From positions 744,001-808,000 of the forward strand of contig NZ_CP024920.1 of assembly GCF_002795865.1 (NCBI RefSeq): a DNA stretch of 64,000 nt. Reading direction: 5' to 3'. Each line of letters begins with the position of its first letter. The stretch's first letter is position 1. Below, one piece after another: positions 1 to 9,793 of the stretch. Both the position numbers and the translations under genes were made by a program. The stretch is from Qipengyuania seohaensis (lineage in GTDB: Bacteria > Pseudomonadota > Alphaproteobacteria > Sphingomonadales > Sphingomonadaceae). The notes under the pieces are model-generated. The model searched no databases. It worked only from the letters and a program-made list of their open reading frames with translations, and was not told where the DNA came from.

Positions 1-1655
1 CGCGGGATGTTGAGCGAACCGCTGCTGCTGTCGTCGCCATCCTCGTCTTCGTCGTCACTGTCGACTTCGCTTTCGGCAGAACCGGAACCGCGCGACAAAT
101 TGGCCATGCGTTCGAAGAGCGTGCTGCCCTGCGATGCGCCGCCACCTTCATTGCCGCCGCCGAGGACCGGCTGCTTCTTGCCGGGCTTGCTCTGCAGCGG
201 GCTGTCGCTGTCAGCGAACTGGTCTGCACCAAGCTGAAGCTCGTCCTGACCCGCGCTATCTTCGAGCGGATCGGACAGGTCGAGCGGCGATCCCGATGCG
301 CCTTCGCCTTCGTCGGTCCAGCCATCGCCGGTGCCGAACGAACCGTCGTCGGCCGGATCGGGCGCTTCGCTGCCGTAGGCATCGAAACGTTCGGTCTCAT
401 CGTTGCGCAGGCCGGCAAGCGGGTCGACGATGCCATCGACATCATCGCTTTCTTCGTCCTCGTCACCGAAATCGTCGATGCTCGCAGCCGAAAGGCCGGT
501 CGAACTCACGTCGTTTTCGTGGGTCTCATCCTGCGGCTCGTCGTCGAGACCTGCGGAGAGGCCTTCGCTCAGTTCAAACGGCTCTTCGTCATCCGTGGCG
601 CTGTCGCTCGGAAGGTCGAGGACCGGGCGCTGCGGCGCACGCGCATCGGACATCGAGAAGCTCTGCGACTGCGGAACGGCGCCGATACCGGTCTGTTCGA
701 TACCCGTGGCGACCACGGATACGCGGATCTTGCCTTCGAGGTCGGGGTTGAACGCGCTACCCCAGATGATGTTCGCGTCTTCGTCGACCAGTTCGCGGAT
801 GTGGTTCGCCGCCTCGTCGACTTCGAGCAGCTTCATGTCTTCGCCGCCGATGATCGAGATGATGACACCCTTCGCACCGGTCATGCTGACGCCGTCGAGC
901 AGCGGGTTCGCAATGGCCAGTTCCGCAGCTTCGAGCGCGCGGTTGTCGCCTTCGCCTTCGCCGGTTCCCATCATGGCCTTGCCCATCTCGCTCATCACCG
1001 AACGCACGTCGGCAAAGTCGAGGTTGATGAGGCCGGGCATGACCATGAGGTCGGTGATCGAGCGGACACCCTGCTGCAGCACCTCGTCGGCGAGCATGAA
1101 GGCTTCCTTGAAGGTGGTTTCAGCCTTGGCAACCAGGAACAGGTTCTGGTTCGGGATGACGATCAGCGTGTCGACGTGCTTCTGCAGCTCTTCGATACCC
1201 GCTTCGGCAGCGCGCATACGGCGCGACCCTTCGAACAGGAACGGCTTGGTCACGACGCCCACGGTGAGGACACCCTTGCGGCGCGCAGCCTCGGCAATGA
1301 CGGGCGCCGCACCGGTTCCGGTGCCGCCGCCCATACCGGCCGCGATGAAGAGCATGTTGCAGCCTTCAAGCGCATCTTCGAGATCTTCGACGGTTTCTTC
1401 GGCCGCAGCCTTGCCGACTTCGGGGCGAGCGCCAGCACCGAGGCCGCCGGTAATGTCGGGGCCGAGCTGGATGCGCTTTTCCGAAGCGGAAGTGGACAGT
1501 GCCTGCGCATCGGTATTCGCAACGAGGAAATCGACGCCCTCGATCTTGGCTTCGATCATGTTCGCGATTGCGTTTCCGCCTGCACCGCCAACGCCGATGA
1601 CCATAATCTTGGGGCGGAGATCGTCGCTGGATGCCGGACCGATATTGATGCTCAT
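1..1655 (-). CDS. ftsZ: Cell division protein FtsZ (3' end cut by window edge)
   Basis: Tubulin-like GTPase that polymerises into the Z-ring at midcell. The translation starts [10 protein letters not shown] and shows the Rossmann glycine loop GVGGAGGN near residue 21 and the tubulin signature GGGTGTG near residue 110. The conserved GTPase core ends near residue 325. An unusually long, Asp/Glu/Ser-rich linker of about 210 residues follows, and the last visible residues, LNIP, look like the start of the conserved C-terminal peptide that binds FtsA. So only a few residues are missing, beyond base 1. A GAGGAAA ribosome site lies 5 bases before the ATG. It is the last gene of the dcw cluster and is separated from ftsA by a 133-bp leader that could hold its own promoter. 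Confidence 0.97.
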   Translation of the reverse strand, partial: MSINIGPASSDDLRPKIMVIGVGGAGGNAIANMIEAKIEGVDFLVANTDAQALSTSASEKRIQLGPDITGGLGAGARPEVGKAAAEETVEDLEDALEGCNMLFIAAGMGGGTGTGAAPVIAEAARRKGVLTVGVVTKPFLFEGSRRMRAAEAGIEELQKHVDTLIVIPNQNLFLVAKAETTFKEAFMLADEVLQQGVRSITDLMVMPGLINLDFADVRSVMSEMGKAMMGTGEGEGDNRALEAAELAIANPLLDGVSMTGAKGVIISIIGGEDMKLLEVDEAANHIRELVDEDANIIWGSAFNPDLEGKIRVSVVATGIEQTGIGAVPQSQSFSMSDARAPQRPVLDLPSDSATDDEEPFELSEGLSAGLDDEPQDETHENDVSSTGLSAASIDDFGDEDEESDDVDGIVDPLAGLRNDETERFDAYGSEAPDPADDGSFGTGDGWTDEGEGASGSPLDLSDPLEDSAGQDELQLGADQFADSDSPLQSKPGKKQPVLGGGNEGGGASQGSTLFERMANLSRGSGSAESEVDSDDEDEDGDDSSSGSLNIP

Positions 1656-1765
1656 TGAGCTTTCCTCGAAGTAAAAAGTCGCCTGAAAACGGTTATGTCA
1701 CACCTAAGCGCAAAAGCGAATCGCTGTGACCTTGGTAAATAGCCTTATCCACAAGGGCTGAAGCA

Positions 1766-1788
1766 GGGGTTACGCTACGTATCACCCC
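1766..1788 (-). other. Stem-loop in the ftsA-ftsZ intergenic leader
   Basis: Directly after the ftsA stop, minus-strand RNA can pair GGGGT (1788-1784) with ACCCC (1770-1766) and TACG with CGTA, with a 2-base bulge and a 3-base loop. No T-run follows, so it is not a typical intrinsic terminator. It sits at the head of the only long gap (1656-1788) inside the cluster. It could modulate ftsZ mRNA level, but that is inference. Apart from the ftsZ ribosome site I see nothing else certain in the gap. Confidence 0.35.
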
Positions 1789-3081
1789 CTAAAAATACTC
1801 TCTCACTGCCTGCATGACACGATTGACCAGTCCCAGCCCCGAATAGCGGCGCGTCGGTTGGTAGCCCGGGCCAATGGACCGGATGTCGACCGGATCTTCC
1901 GCCGCGTAGAGGCACAGGCCCGCCAGCGTGGCGAAACCCGGCGTCGCATGCGCTTCGGGCAAACCGCGCAGGGACGGCGGTTTTCCGATGCGGACGGGCA
2001 TCCCTAGCGCCCCTTGCATGAATTCCGCAATGCCGTGCAGTTCCGCGCCGCCGCCGCTCAGCACTACCTGTCCGCCGCTCGCGCCGGAAAAGCCCATGCC
2101 CTTCAGGCTCTTGCCGACTTCGCTGGTCAGCGCGCCGAGACGATCCGTGACGATGGAAACGAGTTCTGCCCGGGGGATGCGATTATGTTCGTCAGCCCCG
2201 CGTGCAGGCTGTCCGCTGGGCTCTTCCTCGGGGGAATTGACGGGAATCATCTCACGGTGGTCGCTGGGCGTGGCGATGGCTGAACCAGAGACGCACTTCA
2301 GGCGCTCCGCCTGGCTGCGCCTGATGCCGAGCGAGGAGGCGATGGCGTCGGTGATGTCGTTGGAGCCGACGGGAATGGACCTCAGCCCCAGCAGCATGCC
2401 ACCCGCATGGACGGAGACATTCGTGACCTGCGCGCCGATCTCGACCAGCGCGACACCAAGATCGCGCTCTTCCGCGCTGAGGCAGGCGTAGGCAGCGGCA
2501 AGCGGGCTGGCGACGACGCCTTCCACGTCGAGATGCGCGCTCTGGACCGCTTCGATGAGATTACGGACCGGCGCGCCTTCGGCCAGCGTGACATGGACAT
2601 CGACGCCGAGCGATTCCGCGTGCAGTCCCGATGGGTTGGCAATGCCATGCGCCCCGTCGAGCGAATAGTGCGCCGGCTGCGCGTGAAGCACCATGCGTCC
2701 GTCCGGCTGGATATGGTCGCGTGCCGCGAACAGCAGGTGTTCGATATCGTCTTCGTCGATCCGCCGTCCGCCGATGGCGATCTCGACGCTCGCGACCTTG
2801 CTCGACAGGCCTGCACCCGCGCAGCCGATCCACACGCTGGAGACCGAGGTGTTCGCGTTCGCTTCCGCCTTTTCGACTGCATTGCGGATCGCGTGGGTCG
2901 CGGCGCGCATGTCGGTGACATAACCGCGCTTGATGCCTTCGCTCTTGCGGTGGGAGGAGCCGAGCACGACCATCTCGCCATCTTCGGCCTGGCCCATGAT
3001 CATGGCGGACACGCGGAACGAGCCGATGTTGACGGCACCGAAAACGCGATTGACGCGCGGGAGGGGAGCTGCGGAGGCCAT
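1789..3081 (-). CDS. ftsA: Cell division protein FtsA
   Basis: Actin-like ATPase that tethers FtsZ filaments to the inner membrane and recruits later division proteins. At 430 aa it matches the family. It starts MASAAPLPRVNRVFGAV, and the SHS2-type insertion and late nucleotide motif (VVLSGGGAEL near residue 340) are visible. The C-terminus carries basic and hydrophobic residues (LVNRVMQAVREYF), fitting the amphipathic membrane-targeting helix. The start is set by the TAATG overlap with the ftsQ stop; a start 9 codons further upstream is possible but would run into ftsQ. Confidence 0.96.
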   Translation of the reverse strand: MASAAPLPRVNRVFGAVNIGSFRVSAMIMGQAEDGEMVVLGSSHRKSEGIKRGYVTDMRAATHAIRNAVEKAEANANTSVSSVWIGCAGAGLSSKVASVEIAIGGRRIDEDDIEHLLFAARDHIQPDGRMVLHAQPAHYSLDGAHGIANPSGLHAESLGVDVHVTLAEGAPVRNLIEAVQSAHLDVEGVVASPLAAAYACLSAEERDLGVALVEIGAQVTNVSVHAGGMLLGLRSIPVGSNDITDAIASSLGIRRSQAERLKCVSGSAIATPSDHREMIPVNSPEEEPSGQPARGADEHNRIPRAELVSIVTDRLGALTSEVGKSLKGMGFSGASGGQVVLSGGGAELHGIAEFMQGALGMPVRIGKPPSLRGLPEAHATPGFATLAGLCLYAAEDPVDIRSIGPGYQPTRRYSGLGLVNRVMQAVREYF

Positions 3082-3977
3082 TACTGAGCGTTCATCCCCC
3101 TTGGGCACGGACCGTCCTGACAGCGCAGATAGGCGCGGTCGGGCACACGCATGTCGATCGCCACGGCCTTACCCCCGATCAGGCGGTTGCGCCCGTCCAT
3201 TTCGGCGAATTTGACCAGCGCAGCCGGGCCCTGGTCGCCTTCCGGCAAGGCCAGCAACTGGCCGGTCTTGAAAGTCAGGTTCCAGCGGCGATTACCGATC
3301 CATTCCGCCGACACGATCTGCGGCTTCAAGGCAGGCGCCGCATCCAGCAGCTTGCCGAGTTCGGCCACTTGCTTCTGTGCACCGGGACCGGAAATCAGCA
3401 GTTGTCCCTTGGCATCCGCAGATGACACCGGCTCCAGCTCGTGTCCTTCCGGATCGACGAGCACGAGGCGATCTGGCTTCACGAGCACCGCGTGGGGCGC
3501 ACGTTCGACGATATCGATCCGGAGTGTTTCGGGCAGCTGGCGCGAGACGCGCGCGTCCTTGACCCACGACAATTCCATCAGACGTTCGCGCACTTCTTCG
3601 ACGTCGACCAGCGGCATCGGGCGATCGGTTTCTCCAAGCACGCGCTGATAGACCAGTTGTTCGCTCATCCGCTCCACGCCGGTGACGCGCACGGTGCGCA
3701 CTTCATAGCCTGCGCGGCTGGCCGATTTTGCCAGTTCCGTCCGGGCAAGTTCCGGAACGCCGGCATAGCTCGCCACAGTCCAGGCAATGCCTAGCCCGGC
3801 CGCCACGATCAGGAACAGGAAGAACTTGTGCCACTGCTCTTCGGTGAAGGGCAGCGCCGCCATTGCGCGGTCGAGGAAACCCGACGTGTGCCGCTTGGCC
3901 GCGCGTGCCTTCTGGCTGCGGTTACGGGCGGCGGCAGAGCGCCGAACACCCGTCGGCTTACGCTTGACCTTAGCCAT
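3081..3977 (-). CDS. ftsQ: Cell division protein FtsQ
   Basis: Bitopic divisome protein, 298 aa, that links early and late division proteins from the periplasmic side. A very basic cytoplasmic N-terminus (MAKVKRKPTG, then Arg/Lys-rich to about residue 30) precedes one membrane helix at about residues 48-68. A POTRA-like domain follows (VRTVRVTGVERMSEQLVYQ) and then the FtsQ domain. The start is the ATG inside an ATGGCTAA overlap with the ddl stop, 8 bases long; upstream in-frame ATGs would lie deep in ddl. Confidence 0.94.
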   Translation of the reverse strand: MAKVKRKPTGVRRSAAARNRSQKARAAKRHTSGFLDRAMAALPFTEEQWHKFFLFLIVAAGLGIAWTVASYAGVPELARTELAKSASRAGYEVRTVRVTGVERMSEQLVYQRVLGETDRPMPLVDVEEVRERLMELSWVKDARVSRQLPETLRIDIVERAPHAVLVKPDRLVLVDPEGHELEPVSSADAKGQLLISGPGAQKQVAELGKLLDAAPALKPQIVSAEWIGNRRWNLTFKTGQLLALPEGDQGPAALVKFAEMDGRNRLIGGKAVAIDMRVPDRAYLRCQDGPCPRGMNAQ

Positions 3978-4947
3978 CGCCGCCCCCCTTGCGCGTGGCG
4001 AAATCGCGCAGCGCGGCGGCAATGATGGTCTCGACCAGCTCGCCATATTCCATTCCGGCGAAGCGGCCCTGTTCGGGCACCAGGCTGAGCGGGGTCATGC
4101 CCGGTTGCGTGTTGGTTTCCAGCACGAACAGGCCATCTTCGCCTTGCGTATCGTCCCAGCGGAAGTCGGTGCGGCTCGTGCCCTTGCAGCCGAGCAGCTT
4201 GTGCGCCTTCAGGGCGATTTCCAGGCACAGCTTCTCGATCTGCTCCGGGATTTCGGCGGGGCAGATGTGATCTGTCATCCCGTCGGTATATTTCGCGTCG
4301 AAATCGTAGAACCCGCTCTTGGGCTTGAGTTCGGTCACGGCCAGTGCGCGCGGGCCGTCCTCGAAATCGACCACGGCGGAGGTCAGCTCCAGCCCGCGAA
4401 TGAACGGTTCTGCCAGCAATTCGTCGAAATCCTGCCACGGACCTTTTGCGTCTCGCGCGATCGGATTGCCGTAATTGCCGTCATCGGTGACGATCGCGAC
4501 CCCGACCGAGCTGCCTTCGTTGACGGGTTTCAGCACATAGGGTCGCGGCATGGGATCGCGTTCGAACAGGTCCGCGCTTCTGACGATGCGTCCGCCGGGC
4601 ATCGGGATGCCGTGCGGAACCAGCGCCTGCTTGGTAAGCTGCTTGTCGATGGCCACGACCGAGGTGGCGAGGCCCGAGTGCGTATAGGGCACACCCATCA
4701 GGTCGAGCATGCCTTGCACCGTCCCGTCTTCGCCCGGAACGCCGTGAAGCGCATTGAACACCACGTCGGGCGCAGCCTCGGCAATACGCGCGGCAACCTG
4801 CCGGTCCATGTCGATACGCGTGACCGTGTGACCGCGCTCTTCCAGCGCTTTCGCAACCCCTTCGCCCGACATAAGGCTGACTGGTCGTTCGTTCGCCCAG
4901 CCGCCCATCAGGACGGCGACATGGAGTTTGCGGTCGAGAATGCTCAT
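3970..4947 (-). CDS. ddl: D-alanine--D-alanine ligase
   Basis: ATP-grasp enzyme joining two D-alanines for the peptidoglycan stem peptide; 325 aa, cytoplasmic. N-terminal signature VAVLMGGWANERPVSLMSG, a central ATP-binding loop with NEGSSVGVAIV, and the C-terminal metal and substrate segment VLETNTQPGMTPLSLVPEQ are visible. It lies 4 bases downstream of murB and overlaps ftsQ by 8 bases, the standard alphaproteobacterial position. Confidence 0.97.
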   Translation of the reverse strand: MSILDRKLHVAVLMGGWANERPVSLMSGEGVAKALEERGHTVTRIDMDRQVAARIAEAAPDVVFNALHGVPGEDGTVQGMLDLMGVPYTHSGLATSVVAIDKQLTKQALVPHGIPMPGGRIVRSADLFERDPMPRPYVLKPVNEGSSVGVAIVTDDGNYGNPIARDAKGPWQDFDELLAEPFIRGLELTSAVVDFEDGPRALAVTELKPKSGFYDFDAKYTDGMTDHICPAEIPEQIEKLCLEIALKAHKLLGCKGTSRTDFRWDDTQGEDGLFVLETNTQPGMTPLSLVPEQGRFAGMEYGELVETIIAAALRDFATRKGGGDG

Positions 4948-4951
4948 TTCC

Positions 4952-5914
4952 TCAGGGCCTTCCTACCCGCTGGATTTCCCATTCGAGCTCGACGCCCGAA
5001 TGCTCGTAGACGCGGCGACGGACTTCTTCGCCCAGCCCTTCGATATCGGCGCTGGTGGCATCGCCGGTGTTGATCAGGAAGTTGGTGTGCTTTTCGCTCA
5101 CCTGTGCGCCGCCCATGGTGAGGCCGCGGCATCCGGCCGCATCGACCAGTTCCCACGCCTTCTTGCCCGGCGGGTTCTTGAAGGTCGATCCGCCGGTCTT
5201 GGTGCGTAGCGGCTGCGAATTCTCGCGCGCTTCCGCAATCCGGTCCATCTCCGCGCCGATGTCTTCGGGATCGCCCGGGTGGCCCTGGAAGCGGGCGGAG
5301 ACGACCACCGCGCCTTCCGGCAGGGCCGAGTGGCGATAGGTATATTCGAGGTCGGTCGCGGGCAGTGTCACCAATTCGCCGCCCGGCAGGATGACGTCGC
5401 AATCGATCAGCACGTCGGACACTTCGCGCCCGTAGGCGCCGCCGTTCATGCGCACGAAACCGCCGACCGTGCCGGGGATGCCGCGCATGAATTCCAGACC
5501 TGCAACGCCTTCATCGCGCGCCGCGCTGGCGACGAGGATGCCGTGTGCACCGCCGCCGCACGACACGACCTCGCCGTCGATGGAGACATTGGCGAACGGC
5601 TTGCCCAGCTTGATCACGACTCCCGGCACGCCGCCGTCGCGGATGATCATGTTGGAGCCGAGCCCCAGTGCCATGACGGGCAGATCGCCGCCAAGGCGTT
5701 CGAGGAACAGCCGCAGATCGTCGAGGTCTTCCGGCTCGAACAGCCAGTCCGCGCGGCCGCCGGTCTTGAACCACACCAGCTTCGCCAACGGGGCCTGCGG
5801 TGTCAGCTTGCCGCGCAGCCCATCGGTCGAAACCGGCGCTGCAACGCTGCCCTCGACCTCGCAGTCGGGTGCCATGCCGCTATCCCAATTGGGTACGTCA
5901 TCGGGCTGCTGCAT
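4952..5914 (-). CDS. murB: UDP-N-acetylenolpyruvoylglucosamine reductase MurB
   Basis: FAD enzyme that reduces the enolpyruvyl group to give UDP-N-acetylmuramic acid; 320 aa. FAD-binding motif GLEFMRGIPGTVGGFVRMNG, the TYRHS segment and the catalytic serine region GGSTFKNPPGKKAWEL are all present, with the late NFLIN and a glutamate near the C-terminus (type I MurB layout). The start ATG overlaps the murC stop by one base (TGATG); an upstream in-frame ATG would invade murC. Confidence 0.96.
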   Translation of the reverse strand: MQQPDDVPNWDSGMAPDCEVEGSVAAPVSTDGLRGKLTPQAPLAKLVWFKTGGRADWLFEPEDLDDLRLFLERLGGDLPVMALGLGSNMIIRDGGVPGVVIKLGKPFANVSIDGEVVSCGGGAHGILVASAARDEGVAGLEFMRGIPGTVGGFVRMNGGAYGREVSDVLIDCDVILPGGELVTLPATDLEYTYRHSALPEGAVVVSARFQGHPGDPEDIGAEMDRIAEARENSQPLRTKTGGSTFKNPPGKKAWELVDAAGCRGLTMGGAQVSEKHTNFLINTGDATSADIEGLGEEVRRRVYEHSGVELEWEIQRVGRP

Positions 5915-7335
5915 CACGCGCCGCGCTCCTCGATGATCGCGTCGGCGAGGCCTGCGGCCCATTTCGTGATGTCGCCTGCGCCGAGGCACACGACGATGTC
6001 GCCCTGCTCGATCTCTTCGGCGAGTTTCTTCGCAAGATCGCCCTGGTCCTCGACCGTCGACACGGCACGGTGTCCGCGCGACTTGATACCTTCGACAAGC
6101 GCGTTGGCGTTGATGCCTTCGATCGGGTCCTCGCCTGCGGCATAGACCGGGGTGATGTAGACGACGTCGGCTTCGTTGAAGGCGCTCTGGAAGTCATCCA
6201 TCAGGTCCTGCAGGCGGGTATAGCGGTGCGGCTGCATCACGGCGATTACGCGGCTCTTCGTCGCTTCGCGCGCTGCGCCAAGGACCGCACGGATTTCGAC
6301 CGGGTGGTGGCCGTAATCGTCGATGATGGTGACCTTGCCTTCGCGGCACGGCACCTCGCCCACCTTGGTGAAGCGACGACGCACGCCGCCGAAGCTGGAA
6401 AAGCCGTTGCAGATGACCTCGTCGGGGCAACCCATTTCGATCGCCACGGCAATCGCGGCGAGCGCGTTCTGCACGTTGTGGCGGCCCGGCATGGGCAGGG
6501 TCACGTTCTCGATCCGGCGGTCCTCCTCGCCGCGCTGGCGGACGATCACATCGAAGCGGTTGCCGCCTTCATGCGGCTGCACGTTCACGCCGCAAATATC
6601 CGCCTGAAGGCTGAAGCCATAAGTCATCACGCGGCGGTCGCGGACCTTGCCAATCACCGCCTGCACTTCGGGATGGTCGATGCACAGGATCGCCGCGCCA
6701 TAGAAAGGCACGTTGTGGATGAACTCGACAAACGCGTCCTTCACGCCGTCGAAATCGCCGTAATGATCGAGGTGCTCGGGATCGATATTGGTGACGACCG
6801 CTATCGTCCCGTCGAGCCGCAGGAAGCTGCCGTCGCTTTCGTCGGCCTCCACGACCATCCAGTCGCTGTCGCCCAGCCGCGCATTCGAGCCGTACTGTTC
6901 GATAATGCCGCCATTGATGACGGTGGGATCGACATTGCCTGCATCGAGCAGGGCCGCGATCATGCTGGTGGTGGTGGTCTTGCCGTGCGTCCCCGCGACG
7001 GCGACCGTCGATTTGAGACGCATGAGTTCGGCCAGCATTTCCGCGCGGCGCACTACGGGGATGCGGTTTTCAAGAGCGTGGGCGACTTCCGGATTGGTCC
7101 GGCGCACGGCAGTAGAGGTGACGACGACGGCCGCGCCTTCGACGTTTTCCTTTTCGTGGCCGATCTTCACCGCAATGCCTTGCGAGCGCAGGCGTTCGAC
7201 AGTCGGGCTTTCGTTGATGTCGGAGCCCTGCACCGTATAGCCGAGGTTGTTCATCACCTCCGCGATGCCCGACATGCCGATGCCGCCGATGCCGACGAAA
7301 TGGACCGTTCCGATGTCGGTTGGGACACCCTTCAT
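5914..7335 (-). CDS. murC: UDP-N-acetylmuramate--L-alanine ligase MurC
   Basis: Mur ligase adding the first stem-peptide residue, L-Ala, to UDP-MurNAc; 473 aa. N-terminal Rossmann motif [20 protein letters not shown] loop [10 protein letters not shown] near residue 115, and the central DESDGSF and [10 protein letters not shown] motifs typical of MurC are visible. The start [11 protein letters not shown] is fixed by a 4-base ATGA overlap with the murG stop and by the usual MurC length; a much longer reading into murG is not credible. Confidence 0.97.
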   Translation of the reverse strand: MKGVPTDIGTVHFVGIGGIGMSGIAEVMNNLGYTVQGSDINESPTVERLRSQGIAVKIGHEKENVEGAAVVVTSTAVRRTNPEVAHALENRIPVVRRAEMLAELMRLKSTVAVAGTHGKTTTTSMIAALLDAGNVDPTVINGGIIEQYGSNARLGDSDWMVVEADESDGSFLRLDGTIAVVTNIDPEHLDHYGDFDGVKDAFVEFIHNVPFYGAAILCIDHPEVQAVIGKVRDRRVMTYGFSLQADICGVNVQPHEGGNRFDVIVRQRGEEDRRIENVTLPMPGRHNVQNALAAIAVAIEMGCPDEVICNGFSSFGGVRRRFTKVGEVPCREGKVTIIDDYGHHPVEIRAVLGAAREATKSRVIAVMQPHRYTRLQDLMDDFQSAFNEADVVYITPVYAAGEDPIEGINANALVEGIKSRGHRAVSTVEDQGDLAKKLAEEIEQGDIVVCLGAGDITKWAAGLADAIIEERGA

Positions 7336-8528
7336 TCCGCGATCTCCCTGCTTGCGCCCTGCCCGGCGGGCGCGCCCTGCGTTGCGCCGCGGGCATTGTT
7401 TCCGCCGACGCGGATGACGTCCATCATGTCCGCCCCGCCGAAGCTTTCGACGAGGTCGGCGAGGTCTTCGACCGCACGCGGACGTCCGCAATTCCACGCA
7501 GCATGCGCGGCATTGGCGAGACCCTTGGGATCATCGGCCAGGACGCGGATCTGCTTGGCCAGTTCCTTCGCTTCGAACCTATCCTGCCGGATCATGCGCG
7601 CGCCGCCCGCCTTGGCCATTTCGCGGGTGTTGGCGGCCTGGTGGTCGTCGGTCGCGATGGGGAGCGGGATCAGGATGCCCGGACGGCCCACGGCGGTAAG
7701 TTCCGCAATGGTCGATGCGCCCGCGCGCCCGATGAACAGGTGCGCATCGGCAAGGCGCGTCGCCATGTCTTCGAAATAGGTCGCCAGTTCGGCCGGAATG
7801 CCGTGGCTGCGATAGCGTTCGCGCACGATGTCGAGATCTTCGGGACGGCATTGCTGGGTGACCTGCAACCGCTCGCGAATGGCGGGAGGCAACATGGCCA
7901 GCCCGTCGGGCACGATTTCCGACAGGACGCGCGCGCCCTGGCTGCCGCCGGTGACCAGCACCCTCAGCAGGCCGTCTTCGCCATAGGAGGGGAACGGCTC
8001 GTCGCGCAGGGACAGCACTTCCGCACGCACCGGATTGCCCACGAGGTGCACCTTGTCGCCATGCTTGGGCTTGAGCCGCTGCACATCGGGATAGGCGGTG
8101 GCGATAGCCTGCACGCGGCTCGACAGCAGGCGGTTCACGCGGCCAAGCACGGCATTCTGTTCATGCAGCACTGTCGGGATCTTGGCCGAGGTGGAGGCGA
8201 GCACGGCCGGAAGCGAGGGATAGCCGCCGAAGCCGACAACCGCACTTGGCTCGAAACTTTCGAACAGGCGAAGCGCCATCTTGCGGCCTTCCAGCACCGC
8301 CTTCGTGCCCTTCACCCATTGCAGCGGGTTCTTGCCGAAACGCCCCGCGGGCAGGACATGGGCGGGCATGAAATCGGGCTTGCCCGGGATTTCGGCCCCG
8401 CGCTCGTCCGTGATCAGCGCGACGTGATGGCCACGCCGGTCGAGTTCGGCGGCCAGCGCGAAGGCAGGCAGCAAGTGCCCTCCGGTGCCCCCGGCGGCCA
8501 GCACGTAATGTCGGTTCGATGTCGTCAT
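7332..8528 (-). CDS. murG: UDP-GlcNAc--lipid I N-acetylglucosaminyltransferase MurG
   Basis: Peripheral membrane GT28 glycosyltransferase that converts lipid I to lipid II on the cytoplasmic face; 398 aa. The first glycine-rich loop [16 protein letters not shown], the [12 protein letters not shown] motif, the [13 protein letters not shown] motif and the UDP-GlcNAc site [15 protein letters not shown] are all clear. It overlaps ftsW and murC through ATGA junctions. Confidence 0.97.
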   Translation of the reverse strand: MTTSNRHYVLAAGGTGGHLLPAFALAAELDRRGHHVALITDERGAEIPGKPDFMPAHVLPAGRFGKNPLQWVKGTKAVLEGRKMALRLFESFEPSAVVGFGGYPSLPAVLASTSAKIPTVLHEQNAVLGRVNRLLSSRVQAIATAYPDVQRLKPKHGDKVHLVGNPVRAEVLSLRDEPFPSYGEDGLLRVLVTGGSQGARVLSEIVPDGLAMLPPAIRERLQVTQQCRPEDLDIVRERYRSHGIPAELATYFEDMATRLADAHLFIGRAGASTIAELTAVGRPGILIPLPIATDDHQAANTREMAKAGGARMIRQDRFEAKELAKQIRVLADDPKGLANAAHAAWNCGRPRAVEDLADLVESFGGADMMDVIRVGGNNARGATQGAPAGQGASREIAE

Positions 8529-9793
8529 TGGTAGATATCGCGCGACAGAGGCGATGGTTTATCGTTCATCCGGTCCGCCTGCCCGAAACCGATGAGGTCG
8601 CCAAGCCCCCGGGTGGTCCTTTTCAGATAGGGATTGCGCCGTGTGATCGCGATCAGCAGCCCGACGGCAAGACACACGGCAATGGTGGAAGAGCCGCCAT
8701 AGCTCACCAGCGGCAGCGTCATGCCCTTGGACGGGAACAGCTGCAGGTTCACCAGCATGTTGATGAAGGCCTGTCCGCCGAGCAGCGACACGAGGCCCGT
8801 CCCGGCCAGCAGCGCGAACAGATCGTCCTCGTCCACCAGCCGCATCAGCACGCGCACCACGATGGCGAGGTATAGCAGCACGATCAGCGCACAGGCGATG
8901 AGGCCGAACTCTTCGCCGATGACCGAGAAGATGTAGTCCGTATGCGCTTCGGGCAGGCTCATCTTGCGAATGCCGAGCCCGTATCCCGCCCCCGTCCAGC
9001 CGCCAGCAAGCAGCGTACGGCTGGCAAGGTCGACCTGGTCGAAAGCCGTGCCGCCGCCGAAGAAAGCGTCGATACGGTGGCGCGCGTTGTCATAGAGGAA
9101 ATAGGTCGCGGTAATGCCCGCAATCCCGCCGCCAATGACCGCACCAAGGCGCTTCACCGGCACGCCGGACAGGATCACCATCACGAACCATACGCCGCCG
9201 AACAGGATGGTGCCGCCGAAATTGGGCTGGAGCATCATCAGTGCAGCAATGAGGACCACCAGCGAAGTCGCGATCAACAGCACCGGCAGGTTCGGGTCGC
9301 GCATCCGCCAGGACAGGATCCACGCCATGGTGATCGCGAAGCCGGGTTTCAGGAACTCGGACGGCTGGAACTGCATGCCGAGGTTGATCCACCGCCGTGC
9401 GCCGTTGATCTCCACCCCGATAAACGGAACGAGGAACAGGAGGCCGATCATGCCTGCCGCCAGCACCACGCCGAGACGGCGCGCATTCTCGCGGCTGAGC
9501 ATGGAAACGCCCAGTAGCACGCCCAGCGCCAGCACTTGCCACACGATATGGCGGTAGAAGAAATAGAGCGGATCGAGCGTGGTGCTCGATGTGGACAGGC
9601 GGTCCGCGCTGGCCGGACTGGCCGCGGCAACCGCGATCGTGCCCAGCGTCATGACCAGCAGGACAAGGCCGAGCAGTACGCGGTCGATCTCGCGCCACCA
9701 GATCTTGACTTCGCTCCAGCGGGACATCTTGCCCGAAGGAATATGCGCAGGCTTGCGTTTCGCGCCGGGGACATAGGGCTGCATGGTGCTCAT
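8525..9793 (-). CDS. ftsW: Septal SEDS glycosyltransferase FtsW
   Basis: SEDS-family polytopic membrane protein that polymerises septal peptidoglycan together with FtsI; 422 aa with about 10 hydrophobic helices from residue 35 on. Visible family motifs include GARRWINLG-MQFQPSEFLKP and the late SYGGSSTIAVCLAVGLL. The start ([10 protein letters not shown]) is chosen from the ATGA overlap with the murD stop. The N-terminal 30 residues are basic and cytoplasmic. Confidence 0.96.
   Translation of the reverse strand: MSTMQPYVPGAKRKPAHIPSGKMSRWSEVKIWWREIDRVLLGLVLLVMTLGTIAVAAASPASADRLSTSSTTLDPLYFFYRHIVWQVLALGVLLGVSMLSRENARRLGVVLAAGMIGLLFLVPFIGVEINGARRWINLGMQFQPSEFLKPGFAITMAWILSWRMRDPNLPVLLIATSLVVLIAALMMLQPNFGGTILFGGVWFVMVILSGVPVKRLGAVIGGGIAGITATYFLYDNARHRIDAFFGGGTAFDQVDLASRTLLAGGWTGAGYGLGIRKMSLPEAHTDYIFSVIGEEFGLIACALIVLLYLAIVVRVLMRLVDEDDLFALLAGTGLVSLLGGQAFINMLVNLQLFPSKGMTLPLVSYGGSSTIAVCLAVGLLIAITRRNPYLKRTTRGLGDLIGFGQADRMNDKPSPLSRDIYQ

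Noticed and set aside
5800..7779. 659-codon open frame on the plus strand, opposite murB, murC and murG
   Set aside because: It is antisense to clear, motif-complete genes; its protein is Arg/His/Asp-rich with no domain. Long antisense frames are expected at this GC and codon bias.
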